DNA of 54,633 bases from Sulfurimonas crateris (GCA_945870785.1 CAMBTK010000006.1:1-54633); one strand, 5' to 3'. Numbered from the stretch's first letter, positions 25,890 to 36,568 are shown. The notes: generated by a model not told the origin, from the letters alone. A program made the numbers and translations.

Positions 25890-27189
25890 ATTTCTTCGCA
25901 GTTACTGCCTCTCAGTATCACTTCTTAAAAAGTTTTTACTTGCTCCTGCACTTGGTCTTGTGCTTGTACTGCCTTTTTATATATTTGCATTTTACTACAT
26001 GTACAGTATGCAAAATTCTATTCAAGAGTTTAACAAAGAGCTTATACCTCTACAAGAAATCTCTTACGACAATATATTCTTGCTTCATAAAATAGTTAAT
26101 GAGACAAATAACGCAGTAAGCGCTAAAGAAGTAGAGTGGCTAGACAACTCCCAATATGATGCAAACAGTATAAGAAAAAATTTACAAAAGTTTTCAAATA
26201 CTACTTATAGCAATGAAGCAAACGATGCTCTTGTTTCCTTCAATGAGTATTATAAAAAAGTAAAAGAGGTATCTGTTAAGATAATCCAAGAGAATTACGA
26301 CTATAAAAATATTGATACCGATACAAGGATTTTAGTTCAAAGATATAACTCTATAAATGAGCAGTTTAATGAGCTAAAGTTAAAAATCAAAGAGCATATG
26401 GAATCAAATGTAAACTCAATTTATGAAAAGATTAAATTTCTACTATTTAATGGCAATCTAATATTTTTATTATGGTTTATTCTATCTACTATGATTATAT
26501 TTTTTGTGCATAAGGATTTAAAAGAGAAGATTAAAAATATCGTTATCGACTCAAGAGAGATAGCAAAAGGAAATGTTGATTTTAAAAAGCGTTTAAATAC
26601 AATCGCAGATGATGAACTCGGTCAAGTAATAACTTCTATAAATATTTTCATAGATAAACTTCACAAAAGCCACCAAAAACTCTCTACCGCTAAAGCAAAA
26701 CTAAAAAAACTCTATATAACAGACCGATTAACTGGTGTTTACAATCGAGCAAAGATAGATGAAACGATAGAGAATGAGCTAAAAAAAGCAAAACGTAACA
26801 ATAGTATATTTTCTATTATTGTCATAGATATAGATTACTTTAAAAATATAAATGACGGATATGGACATCTTGTTGGAGATTCTGTTTTAAAAGAGTTCTC
26901 TAATAGATTAAAAAAGAACCTAAGAGAGGTTGATATTATTGGCAGATGGGGCGGAGAAGAGTTTATTGTAGTCTGCTTAGAAGCAAATATAGAAAATACC
27001 TTGCTTGTTGCTCAAAATTTAAGAGCAAAAATTGAGGAGCATAGTTTCGCTAATGTAAAAAGTGTAACTGCTAGTTTTGGAGTCTCCACGTATAGCGCAA
27101 ATGACTCTCTTGAATCTATCATTGAACGTGCAGATAGAGCCCTATATATGGCAAAAGAGAGCGGAAGAAATAGAGTTTGCTCAATCTAG
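25876..27189 (+). CDS. Membrane diguanylate cyclase (HAMP-GGDEF)
   Basis: A 437-residue protein: membrane segment (about 15-42), periplasmic helical sensor region (about 43-190), second membrane segment (about 191-212), HAMP-like linker, then a GGDEF domain (about 275-437). The active-site loop is GGEEF in RWGGEEFIVV, preceded by LTGVYNR and DIDYFKNINDGYGH, so synthesis of c-di-GMP is expected. No RxxD inhibitory site is evident right before the loop. It probably responds to the PstS-like protein and barrel encoded upstream. Confidence 0.93.
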   Translation: MNPIKFLRSYCLSVSLLKKFLLAPALGLVLVLPFYIFAFYYMYSMQNSIQEFNKELIPLQEISYDNIFLLHKIVNETNNAVSAKEVEWLDNSQYDANSIRKNLQKFSNTTYSNEANDALVSFNEYYKKVKEVSVKIIQENYDYKNIDTDTRILVQRYNSINEQFNELKLKIKEHMESNVNSIYEKIKFLLFNGNLIFLLWFILSTMIIFFVHKDLKEKIKNIVIDSREIAKGNVDFKKRLNTIADDELGQVITSINIFIDKLHKSHQKLSTAKAKLKKLYITDRLTGVYNRAKIDETIENELKKAKRNNSIFSIIVIDIDYFKNINDGYGHLVGDSVLKEFSNRLKKNLREVDIIGRWGGEEFIVVCLEANIENTLLVAQNLRAKIEEHSFANVKSVTASFGVSTYSANDSLESIIERADRALYMAKESGRNRVCSI

Positions 27190-27191
27190 AA

Positions 27192-27219
27192 ATACTATTT
27201 TTCTAATAGTATAATTTTT
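27192..27219 (+). terminator. Intrinsic terminator of the diguanylate cyclase unit
   Basis: ATACTATT (27192-27199) pairs with AATAGTAT (27205-27212) around a 5-nt loop, followed by AATTTTT. It lies 3 nt after the cyclase stop and reaches into the 3' end of the convergent gene. Confidence 0.65.
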
Positions 27220-27590
27220 ATCTCAAACTTTTCTGAAACAGTTTTTACTCTTTTTATATATCTATCATCGCCATTTTCAACTATAAATCCGATAGCTGGT
27301 TTTTTACCAGTTATCTGCGCATAATAAAGTGATTGACCAATAGCCTCTGCCCATTTTTTAGCAAAATCAACTTCTATCGCATATTCGTCTGTTAAACAAT
27401 CTACTCTCGTTTTATCTGGGAGTACATACTCTATCTTACCGCCTAGTTCTTGACACATTTTAGTCTGATAATATTTTTCATTTTTTTTAACATTATCGTC
27501 TTCTTGCTTTAGAGTTAAATCATTTTCAAAAAAGATATATAAGAATGCTAGAAGAAGTGTAAACAGAAGAGAGATTTGTTTATTGCTCAA
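27195..27590 (-). CDS. Membrane-anchored PD-(D/E)XK nuclease-like protein
   Basis: A 131-residue protein with one N-terminal hydrophobic segment (about 5-22) and a small globular domain. The pattern D64 ... E73-x-D75 ... K78/K79 and AEAIGQSLYYA resembles the core of restriction-endonuclease-like folds. Whether it still cuts nucleic acid is unknown. The start is a TTG (27588-27590), 2 nt after the stop of the upstream small membrane protein gene. Because the only membrane segment is N-terminal, the domain could be either periplasmic or cytoplasmic. Confidence 0.65.
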   Translation of the reverse strand: MSNKQISLLFTLLLAFLYIFFENDLTLKQEDDNVKKNEKYYQTKMCQELGGKIEYVLPDKTRVDCLTDEYAIEVDFAKKWAEAIGQSLYYAQITGKKPAIGFIVENGDDRYIKRVKTVSEKFEIKIILLEK

Positions 27591-27592
27591 AG

Positions 27593-27856
27593 TTATTTTG
27601 GCTCTTTGGAGTAGATTTTTTCCAATAACTCGCTCTGCTTTTTCATCTCATAATATTTTTCTCTGTTTATCGCAAAAGCATCAAGAGCTAAAATTAAAAA
27701 TAGTGAAATAACTATAAAAGTAATTGTTATAAAAAGAGCCAGTGAAAGACCTAAAGGAGAGAAAATTTGGAAGGTTATAAGAGCACCAAATAAGACTATT
27801 GCCCATGATGCTCCAAGCAAAAAGCTGATAATTCTATCGAATTTCTCTTTTTGCAT
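27593..27856 (-). CDS. Small two-segment membrane protein, unknown
   Basis: 87 residues with two hydrophobic segments (about 10-32 and 36-60) and a charged, helical C-terminal tail. No recognised family. It begins 9 nt after atpB on the same strand and ends 2 nt before the nuclease-like gene, so it is part of that transcript. Conceivably an AtpI-like accessory protein because of its position, but the sequence does not show this. Confidence 0.65.
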   Translation of the reverse strand: MQKEKFDRIISFLLGASWAIVLFGALITFQIFSPLGLSLALFITITFIVISLFLILALDAFAINREKYYEMKKQSELLEKIYSKEPK

Positions 27857-27865
27857 AGATAAGGC

Positions 27866-28540
27866 TTAGTGCTCTTCGACAGCTACAGCACTACCAAGAT
27901 AAACGTAAGTAAGCATCATAAAGATGAACGCTTGTAAAAATGCCATAAATGTAAGAAGTGCATATGGTATCATAGGAAGAACCCAAGGTGCAAGCATAAG
28001 GATAACCATTAAGAACATATCATCGCCCTTTACATTTCCAAAAAGACGAAAACTTAGTGATACTAAACGAGAAAAGTGAGAAACTATCTCGATAGGAAAC
28101 ATCAACCAGTATAACCACCAAACAGGTCCTAAAAAGTGTTTAAAGTACTTAACAACACCTTGACGACGGATACCTTCAAAGTTATAGTAAACAAATACAG
28201 AAAGTGCAAGTGTAAACGCAAACTCTAAAAATGCAGTAGGAGCTTCAAAACCTGGAATAACACCGATTAAGTTAGCAATACCAACAAAAAGACCAATAGT
28301 TGCAACAAGTGGAAGATAGCGACGAGCAGCTTCTTGCCCCATAACATCTGTTCCCATTTTAAGAACACCAGAAATATATGCTTCCATTATGTTTTGAGTT
28401 CCAGTTGGAACAATTTTTAGATTTGACATAGCCATTCTAACTAGAACTAGTGCGATACCAGCTGCTAGCAACATATGTGTCATATAGATAAAAGTCTTTT
28501 CGTGAGAAATTAGACCAAAAAATGTGAACAATTCACCCAT
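27866..28540 (-). CDS. atpB: F1Fo ATP synthase subunit a
   Basis: A 224-residue membrane protein of the Fo proton channel. The conserved region [21 protein letters not shown] contains the essential Arg facing the c-ring, and the last helices with [17 protein letters not shown] hold the usual Gln/Glu-type channel residues. AGGGAG lies 7 nt before the ATG. As is common in Campylobacterota, it stands apart from the other atp genes, none of which are in this window. Confidence 0.96.
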   Translation of the reverse strand: MGELFTFFGLISHEKTFIYMTHMLLAAGIALVLVRMAMSNLKIVPTGTQNIMEAYISGVLKMGTDVMGQEAARRYLPLVATIGLFVGIANLIGVIPGFEAPTAFLEFAFTLALSVFVYYNFEGIRRQGVVKYFKHFLGPVWWLYWLMFPIEIVSHFSRLVSLSFRLFGNVKGDDMFLMVILMLAPWVLPMIPYALLTFMAFLQAFIFMMLTYVYLGSAVAVEEH

Positions 28541-28618
28541 AGGTGTTCTCCCTTGCCTCGTAAAAATTGTGTGATTATAGTAAAATTAGGATTAAACTTT
28601 TATAATAAAATAAGTTTT

Positions 28619-29674
28619 TTATCTATTTTTTTTACTTTTGTCCTGTTTTACATCTTTTGCAGTGTAGTTTTTCCCTGCAATACTCTCTAAAAATACAGTT
28701 GCGTAAGAGCCTTTTGGCAGAGAAAAAGAAAGCGTTAGCATAGTCTCTTTTTTTACAAATTTACACTCTATGTCGCTTGGATAGATAAGAGCTTCTCTTC
28801 TTTGACCCTTCTCTTGTAAGAACTCATCATCAAATCTCTCTTCTATCTCTCTTGCTTCGTACTTTGCACGAAATGTATCTCTACCACATAAAAGACCTGT
28901 TGGAACTATTTTGTTTTGAGCAAACTCTTTTGTTGGAACTATCTTTGGTGTTGAGAGTTTGCCATCTTTTGAAAGTAAAACATCTCCGCTCAAAAGTAAG
29001 AACTCACCGTTGTTTTTCTCTCTGCTCAAAATTATTCGCTCTCTTAGCCACTCATTAAAGTAGTGGCTCTGATATACCGAAATCAAAAAGCTCTTTATCT
29101 TTGCGTCTTCGATAAAAATCTCTCCCTTTAGCATATCTTTTGCTTGTGTAATGCTACCCTCATCTCGTCCAAATCTCTGATAGCCAAAGTAGTTTGGAAG
29201 TCCATTTTTTGCTATCTTTCTAGCAACTTTCTCTATTTTACCAGCGTCCATAACATCAACATCATAAAGATTTATACTAAATCTGTTGCCTTTTAAATCA
29301 CCCATTCTAATAGAATGCGAATGTCTTGTCTTTTCTAAAATTTTTATATTTTTATGTTGAAAATTTTTAAGTAGTGGCTCATATTTTGACTCTACTGAGA
29401 TATACTGAGTAGTTGTTGCATGTTTGTCTTTAAGTCCAGCGTAACCTATCTTTTGTGCAGGAAGCTCTAAGAGTTCTGCAAAAACAGCTATCATATCCCA
29501 TGTAGTTATCTCGACTTTTTGTATCTTTAATATGAGATAATTTCCTCTGCCTAAAAACTCATCTTTGGCGATTTCATCAACTCTAAAATCTCTCTCATTT
29601 TGATAAAACTTAAAATCTATATCTTGTGTGCTTAGTAGATACTCTCTATCTAACTCTTTTATAATTGTAGAAAT
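28619..29674 (-). CDS. truD: tRNA pseudouridine synthase TruD, apparent non-canonical start
   Basis: Makes pseudouridine-13 in tRNA(Glu). The catalytic region GYAGLKDKHATTTQY with its Asp, the NYFGYQRFGRDEG motif and the C-terminal PKGSYAT stretch identify TruD. Homology clearly continues upstream of the first ATG (29492-29494) through FKFYQNERDF RVDEI and TTWDM, yet that extension holds no ATG, GTG or TTG. An ATT at 29672-29674 follows AAGGAG with a 5-nt spacer and would give about 351 residues, overlapping ribF by 16 nt. I use it as the most likely start, with the TTA nearby or a sequence error as alternatives. Confidence 0.82.
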   Translation of the reverse strand: MSTIIKELDREYLLSTQDIDFKFYQNERDFRVDEIAKDEFLGRGNYLILKIQKVEITTWDMIAVFAELLELPAQKIGYAGLKDKHATTTQYISVESKYEPLLKNFQHKNIKILEKTRHSHSIRMGDLKGNRFSINLYDVDVMDAGKIEKVARKIAKNGLPNYFGYQRFGRDEGSITQAKDMLKGEIFIEDAKIKSFLISVYQSHYFNEWLRERIILSREKNNGEFLLLSGDVLLSKDGKLSTPKIVPTKEFAQNKIVPTGLLCGRDTFRAKYEAREIEERFDDEFLQEKGQRREALIYPSDIECKFVKKETMLTLSFSLPKGSYATVFLESIAGKNYTAKDVKQDKSKKNR

Positions 29675-30504
29675 TTTAGCTCCTTTGAAGCAGTTGCAAT
29701 ATCTTTGTGTATCGCTTTTTTTAACTCCTCTAAAGAGTCAAATTTTCTATTTTCTCTGATAAATGAGACAAAACTTATAGTAGCCTTCTCTCTGCAGATA
29801 ACCTCGCCATCAAGTATATGGCTCTCTAGTGCAAAACTTCCATCAGTTGTGATTCTATGACCTACAAACGAAACGGAAGGGTGAAAATGTTCCTCATCAT
29901 CAATGCGTGTCAGAGTTACATAAACTCCCTCTTTTGGCATCAGATACTCTTTGGCTTCTAGATTTATTGTAGCAACCAGCTCTTTTTTACCTATGCCCTG
30001 TCCTCGTACTACACTCCCTTTTACCGTATAGTTATGTCCTAAAAATCCGTTTGCACCTTTTATATCGCCGATTTGAAGTTTAAGTCTTATTTTATGAGAG
30101 TGAACAGAATCTCCGTGAAGAGTTACTTCATCTATAACCTCTACCTCTGCGTCTTCATTCTCTTTTAGAAAAATCTCTCTTAAGTCGTTAAATGAGTATT
30201 TTCTATCTTTACCAAAATGAAAATCATAACCGACAACAATCTTGTTTAGCTTTGGAAATTTCTCTTTTAAAAAAGCCACAAACTCTTTGCCACTCAAATG
30301 ACGAATCTCATCTAACTCAAGATACATAATAGGATGATGAGAAAAATTTTCACGCTCTTTTTTTGGAGTTATATTTGCATAACCAGTCTCGATAACAACT
30401 ATCGTACTATTTTCATCAAGTGCATTAAAAAGTTGTTGATGCCCGATATGCATACCGTCAAAACCGCCTATTGCTATGGATGTGCTGTTTTTTAAAGACA
30501 CCAT
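29659..30504 (-). CDS. ribF: Bifunctional riboflavin kinase / FAD synthetase
   Basis: A 281-residue enzyme making FMN and then FAD. The N-terminal nucleotidyltransferase half has GGFDGMHIGHQ (13-23) and VVGYDFHFGKDR. The C-terminal flavokinase half has the degenerate-but-recognisable GSVVRGQGIGKKELVATINL and PKEGVYVT. The ATG directly follows the stop of higA (TAAATG). The end overlaps the probable start of truD by 16 nt. Confidence 0.95.
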   Translation of the reverse strand: MVSLKNSTSIAIGGFDGMHIGHQQLFNALDENSTIVVIETGYANITPKKERENFSHHPIMYLELDEIRHLSGKEFVAFLKEKFPKLNKIVVGYDFHFGKDRKYSFNDLREIFLKENEDAEVEVIDEVTLHGDSVHSHKIRLKLQIGDIKGANGFLGHNYTVKGSVVRGQGIGKKELVATINLEAKEYLMPKEGVYVTLTRIDDEEHFHPSVSFVGHRITTDGSFALESHILDGEVICREKATISFVSFIRENRKFDSLEELKKAIHKDIATASKELKFLQL

Positions 30505-30798
30505 TTACGCAACTCTATGGGTAATGTTTTGTATATTTTCTTTCTCTTTTTCATAAGTTTTGTATAAATCATAATTATTTTGTAGATTTAGCCAAAACTG
30601 TGGCGTAGTACCGAAATATTCAGATAGCTTTAGAGCCATCAAAGAAGTTATGCCTCTTTTTTCATTATAAAGCTCGCTAAGCGTCTTAATGCCTACATTT
30701 AAGTCATGCGACAATTGGGCTTGGGTGAGATTAAGAGGCAGAGTAAACTCATCTCTTAAAATAACACCTGGGTGCGTGCTTGGTCTTATTGCTTGCAT
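30505..30798 (-). CDS. higA: HigA-type antitoxin
   Basis: A 97-residue protein with the family opening RPSTHPGVILRDEF and an Xre-type helix-turn-helix (TQAQLSHDLNVGIKTLSELY), followed by the ALKLSEYFGTTPQFWLNLQ stretch typical of HigA/VapI antitoxins. It neutralises the toxin encoded 11 nt upstream and represses their shared promoter. The toxin-first gene order is characteristic of higBA. It ends one base before ribF. Confidence 0.93.
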   Translation of the reverse strand: MQAIRPSTHPGVILRDEFTLPLNLTQAQLSHDLNVGIKTLSELYNEKRGITSLMALKLSEYFGTTPQFWLNLQNNYDLYKTYEKEKENIQNITHRVA

Positions 30799-30809
30799 TT
30801 TATACTCCT

Positions 30810-31094
30810 TTATTTGTGATAATCATCAATATATACATCATAAGCATTGGAATTTTCAAATCTAAAAATCACTCTAAACTGCTCATTTATCCTGATACTG
30901 CAAAAACCTTTTAAATCGCCCTTCAAATACTCAAAATGATTTGAAGGAGGAACTCTTAAATCGCTCTCATCAAACGATGCTTCAAGCATATCGAGTTTTC
31001 TTTTGCCGACATTATTAACAGACGCAGAAAATTTCTTCTGGTATTTACCCTCAAAAAGTTGCTCTGTATATTTGCATTTAAAAGATTTTATCAT
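30810..31094 (-). CDS. higB: HigB-type toxin (RelE superfamily mRNA interferase)
   Basis: A 94-residue protein of the HigB family: KSFKCKYTEQLFEG near the start, LEASFDESDLRVPPSNHFEYLKGDLKGFCSIRI with conserved Leu and Arg, and WRVIF-like FRVIFRFE near the end. Expected to cut mRNA on the ribosome and to be blocked by HigA. It has no Shine-Dalgarno sequence, and the predicted transcription start coincides with its ATG, so it may be translated from a leaderless message. Confidence 0.92.
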   Translation of the reverse strand: MIKSFKCKYTEQLFEGKYQKKFSASVNNVGKRKLDMLEASFDESDLRVPPSNHFEYLKGDLKGFCSIRINEQFRVIFRFENSNAYDVYIDDYHK

Positions 31095-31100
31095 ATTGGT

Positions 31101-31129
31101 ATGTTATCACAATACGATAAGTTAGTCAA
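31101..31129 (-). promoter_or_regulatory. Promoter of higBA
   Basis: On the minus strand TTGACT (31124-31129) and TAACAT (31101-31106) are spaced by 17 nt, with the predicted start at or next to the higB ATG (31094). A sequence partly symmetric around TATCGTATTGTGATA lies between the boxes and could hold the HigA operator. Confidence 0.5.
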
Positions 31130-31165
31130 TAGAATAAATACTACTATCTATCTAGCAATGCATAC

Positions 31166-31429
31166 TTAGTTATCACTCTTTTGCCTTTTGCTTCTATACC
31201 ACTTTTTAAGCCCGTATATACTTATCAAAATCCAAAAAAACTCTATGATAAAAGAGGCAAGATTCCAGTTGTAAAGAAGCGAATACATAATAAGCAGCGA
31301 ACCAAAAGCGTTGAGAAACGAGTACAGAAAACCTTTTGAGTCTATCTTTTCGCTCTGCAGTAAAAAATATGTCACCACAACTATTGCAACACCTACGATA
31401 CCTACAACATCTATCATAAAACTATTCAT
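31166..31429 (-). CDS. CBU_0592-like small membrane protein
   Basis: An 87-residue protein with three hydrophobic segments. The layout GIVGVAIVVVTYFLLQ ... NAFGSLLIMYSL ... SFIIEFFWILISIYGL matches the small CBU_0592-type membrane family of unknown function. It stands alone upstream of higBA on the minus strand, next to a repeat-rich non-coding region. No function is known. Confidence 0.75.
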   Translation of the reverse strand: MNSFMIDVVGIVGVAIVVVTYFLLQSEKIDSKGFLYSFLNAFGSLLIMYSLLYNWNLASFIIEFFWILISIYGLKKWYRSKRQKSDN

Positions 31430-31517
31430 CTATTGTCTCCGTTGTTTATTTGCTAAACTATTTACGTTTATATCCTCTAGCGATAAAGAAAAACTACCAT
31501 TTTTAAGCGTCGCTTTT

Positions 31518-31608
31518 TTTCTCGCTCCCATGCTGTGCTTGGGAGTGTGTATCTTAATTTATTATTTTACATGTATGCATTCCCAAGTGAAACTTGGGAA
31601 CGAGAAAA
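31518..31608. repeat. Palindromic repeat unit, copy 1 (91 bp)
   Basis: The unit begins TTTCTCGCTCCCATGC and ends CGAGAAAA. It contains an imperfect hairpin (CTCCCA ... TGGGAG) and a perfect one: TTCCCAAGT (31580-31588) and ACTTGGGAA (31592-31600) with a 3-nt loop. A 22-nt extra copy of its right end follows at 31609-31630. The unit ends are themselves inverted (TTCTCG / CGAGAA). Confidence 0.9.
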
Positions 31609-31649
31609 GTGAAACTTGGGAACGAGAAAACGACTCAAAAAGTATTTTC

Positions 31650-31740
31650 TTTCTCGCTCCCATGCTGTACTTGGGAGTGTGTATCTTAGTTTATTATTTT
31701 ACATGTATGCATTCCCAAGTGAAACTTGGGAACGAGAAAA
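31650..31740. repeat. Palindromic repeat unit, copy 2 (91 bp)
   Basis: Nearly identical to copy 1 over 91 bp, with differences such as GTGCTT versus GTACTT and TTAATT versus TTAGTT. Each copy is followed by the segment CGACTCAAAAAGTATT (31631-31646 and 31748-31763), so the duplication also includes flanking DNA. Confidence 0.9.
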
Positions 31741-31778
31741 AGCAAAACGACTCAAAAAGTATTGCAATTTGTCATATT

Positions 31779-34443
<2,665 letters not shown>

Positions 34444-34471
34444 TTAGCTCAAAGTTGTTAAAAGATATATT

Positions 34472-34490
34472 TATGATAATGAGTATCATA
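34472..34490. promoter_or_regulatory. Fur-box-like palindrome upstream of the outer-membrane gene
   Basis: TATGATAATGAGTATCATA is a perfect 7-bp inverted repeat with a 5-nt centre and matches the TGATAAT-N-ATTATCA form of the Fur site with two differences. It lies about 75 nt before the plus-strand gene at 34565 and about 40 nt before ligA on the other strand. Confidence 0.65.
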
Positions 34491-34533
34491 TTTATCTTCT
34501 ATTAAGTTTGTTTTATCTAAACTTCTAATTAAG

Positions 34534-34546
34534 AATGAATATCATT
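34534..34546. promoter_or_regulatory. Second, shorter Fur-box-like half palindrome
   Basis: AATGAATATCATT, with 5-bp arms, sits 18 nt before the start codon of the outer-membrane gene, next to a TATAAA. It may be an extra Fur contact. Confidence 0.45.
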
Positions 34547-34564
34547 ACTATAAAAGGAAAAATT

Positions 34565-35509
34565 ATGAAAAAAACTATCTTGGCATTAACAGCTGTACCA
34601 TTTTTACTAAGCGCAGATGTAATCCCAGCTATAAACTCAAAAGGCGGGGCTTTAGTTATGCCTCAAGGAAAATTAAAAGCTGAAATAAAACAGATAAATT
34701 TTGATAGAAAAAATATGTTTAACAAAACAAATGAGGTTCAAAACAGAGAGAGCTTAGATGCAACAGCAAATATAACTTTGGTTTCTTTGTACTACGGATT
34801 GAGTGATGAGACCTCGATAGGAGTGATGGTTCCATACAAAAATATAGAAGCAACTGCATCGCTTGGAGGCAATGCAGTTGAGATACAAAACAAAGGTTTA
34901 GGCGATATTTTGCTAATCGCAAGGCATGTTCTTATGCCTATGCAAGAGTGGGGATTTCAGCTCAGTGTTGATGGTGGACTAAAACTTCCAACAGGCTCTA
35001 CAAATGGCTCTTTTAAGGTATCTCCACCAATAGCAAATGGCGTAAATACGCCTCTTCCAACGCAAATGGGAACAGGAGAGTTTGAGTATAAACTTGGGGT
35101 CGGAGTTACAAAAATGATAAGTGATAGTTGGGAAGCGTCTGCACATACTATGTACACTTATAGACCAAAAGCACATAATGATTATGATTTTGGAGATGAA
35201 CTATCACTAGACCTTGCAACTACAAAAGCAGTTACAAAACAGTTTAATATCGGAGTAGAATATAATTTTATATACAATACAAAAACCAGTATGGGTAGCG
35301 ATACAAACGCTCAACTTAGAGCAATGTTGCCATTTAAAGCATTTAGTGGGGAGAGTGGGTACATAACACCTCAAATTGAGTTTTTACCATTTGCAAAACC
35401 AAAGATTCATTTTGGTTTTGGGGTATCATTCCTTAGTAATTACAATTTAAAAGAGTATCAACCTCTTGAGAAAAGAAGATATATCTTTAGAATGGGTTAT
35501 CTATTCTAA
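34565..35509 (+). CDS. Outer-membrane transporter-like beta-barrel protein
   Basis: About 314 residues with a signal peptide (about 1-18) and a beta-strand-rich body resembling the MetA-pathway/phenol-degradation-type transporter barrels: LYYGLSDETSIGVMVPY, VDGGLKLPTGSTNGSF, and a terminal FRMGYLF ending in Phe. I take the ATG at 34565 because it has AAGGA 7 nt upstream; an in-frame start 30 nt earlier lacks this. It heads the Fur-box-preceded cluster and probably lets the ABC importer's substrate cross the outer membrane. Confidence 0.82.
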   Translation: MKKTILALTAVPFLLSADVIPAINSKGGALVMPQGKLKAEIKQINFDRKNMFNKTNEVQNRESLDATANITLVSLYYGLSDETSIGVMVPYKNIEATASLGGNAVEIQNKGLGDILLIARHVLMPMQEWGFQLSVDGGLKLPTGSTNGSFKVSPPIANGVNTPLPTQMGTGEFEYKLGVGVTKMISDSWEASAHTMYTYRPKAHNDYDFGDELSLDLATTKAVTKQFNIGVEYNFIYNTKTSMGSDTNAQLRAMLPFKAFSGESGYITPQIEFLPFAKPKIHFGFGVSFLSNYNLKEYQPLEKRRYIFRMGYLF

Positions 35510-35523
35510 TATTGATTAGAATC

Positions 35524-35542
35524 AATGATAATTAATATCATT
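35524..35542. promoter_or_regulatory. Fur box upstream of the ABC operon
   Basis: AATGATAATTAATATCATT is a perfect palindrome (7-bp arms, 5-nt centre) that differs at one position per 19 from a 9-1-9 Fur consensus as I recall it. Further GATAAT-type hexamers flank it (ATTGATAATATT). It lies 40-58 nt before the ATG of the substrate-binding protein. Confidence 0.72.
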
Positions 35543-35581
35543 ATTGATAATATTACACTAAACAACACCAAAGGAAAAAAA

Positions 35582-36565
35582 ATGAGAAGTTTTATACGTA
35601 GTTTTTTTGCGCTTATGTTAGTCACTGTTTCACTATTTGGAGCTCAAAAATTAGACAAAATAGTAATCGCTGGTCCATTTGCATCAGTTTCACACCCTAT
35701 TTTACATATGATTGAGACAAATGCACTTGGGGATGTAGCCGATAAAGTTGAGTTTAAACTATGGAAAAATCCAGATGAACTCCGTGCTATCGCCATTAAA
35801 GGCGGTGCTGATTTTATAGCTATACCGACAAATACAGCAGCAATTCTACACAACAAAGGTGTAGATATAAAACTTCTCAATGTCTCTGTTTGGGGTATTT
35901 TGGGGATGATTAGCCGAGATGATTCGCTAAAAACCCTTAAAGATTTCAAGGGCAAAAAAATAGCTGTTCCATTTCGCGCAGATATGCCAGACATCGTTTT
36001 TAAACAGCTTCTAAAAAAAGAGGGTTTAGACCCGCAAAAAGATTTTGAACTGCTTTATGTGGCTTCTCCCGTTGATGCTATGCAGATGCTTATTATGAGA
36101 CGAGTTGACCATGCACTTTTGGCTGAACCTGCTATCTCAATGGCTCTTAGAAAAACAAAATCTTTCCCTGTTAGCCTTGTAGCGCCAGATTTGTTTAGAA
36201 GTGTTGATTTGCAAAAAGAGTGGGCAAAGGTGTTTGACACAAATGGAGATATTCCTCAAGCTGGAATCGCAGTTATGGGGCATATAAAAGATGAACATAT
36301 CATTAAAAGATTTAACGAAGAGTATGAAAAAGCTCTTGCATGGTATAAGGCAAACCCTAAAGAGGCAGCAAAGGAAGTCGTAAAAACTCTTGATATGTTA
36401 AGAGAAGATGGCGTAAGCGACTCAATAGAACATGTTAGGCTTAAAAATATAAGTGCAAAAGATGCAAAAAAAGAGCTAGAGTTTTTCTTTGATGTACTAA
36501 AAGCTGAAGATCCAAAGAGTATTGGAGACAAACTTCCTCAAGACAGCTTTTACTATGGGCTGTAA
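35582..36565 (+). CDS. ABC importer substrate-binding protein (SsuA/TauA/NitT type)
   Basis: About 327 residues, exported (signal peptide about 1-21). The fold pattern matches the NMT1/SsuA-like binding proteins: KIVIAGPFASVSHPIL, a ligand-contact segment IPTNTAAILHN, DFKGKKIAVPFRADMPDIVFKQLL and MLIMRRVDHALLAEPA. The usual ligands are sulfonates, nitrate, thiamine precursors or taurine, but the preceding Fur box suggests an iron-linked compound. Start at 35582 chosen for its AAAGGA; three in-frame ATA/ATT-rich codons upstream are non-coding. Confidence 0.88.
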   Translation: MRSFIRSFFALMLVTVSLFGAQKLDKIVIAGPFASVSHPILHMIETNALGDVADKVEFKLWKNPDELRAIAIKGGADFIAIPTNTAAILHNKGVDIKLLNVSVWGILGMISRDDSLKTLKDFKGKKIAVPFRADMPDIVFKQLLKKEGLDPQKDFELLYVASPVDAMQMLIMRRVDHALLAEPAISMALRKTKSFPVSLVAPDLFRSVDLQKEWAKVFDTNGDIPQAGIAVMGHIKDEHIIKRFNEEYEKALAWYKANPKEAAKEVVKTLDMLREDGVSDSIEHVRLKNISAKDAKKELEFFFDVLKAEDPKSIGDKLPQDSFYYGL

Positions 36566-36568
36566 CTT

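Larger units (their letters stand above)
31430..31778. other. Non-coding region dominated by palindromic repeats
   Basis: This stretch of about 350 nt between the CBU_0592-like gene and tlyA contains two 91-bp repeat copies, a 22-nt partial copy and a repeated 16-nt segment. Reading frames crossing it on the plus strand simply follow the repeats and have no recognisable protein character, so I call no gene here. Confidence 0.75.

Noticed and set aside
31518..31763. Possible CRISPR array
   Set aside because: Only two long units plus a fragment, with similar flanks instead of unique spacers, and no cas genes in the window.
34472..34490. Fur-box-like site as a ligA regulator
   Set aside because: It is closer to ligA than to the barrel gene, but the second palindrome and the third, better one all track the plus-strand importer genes.
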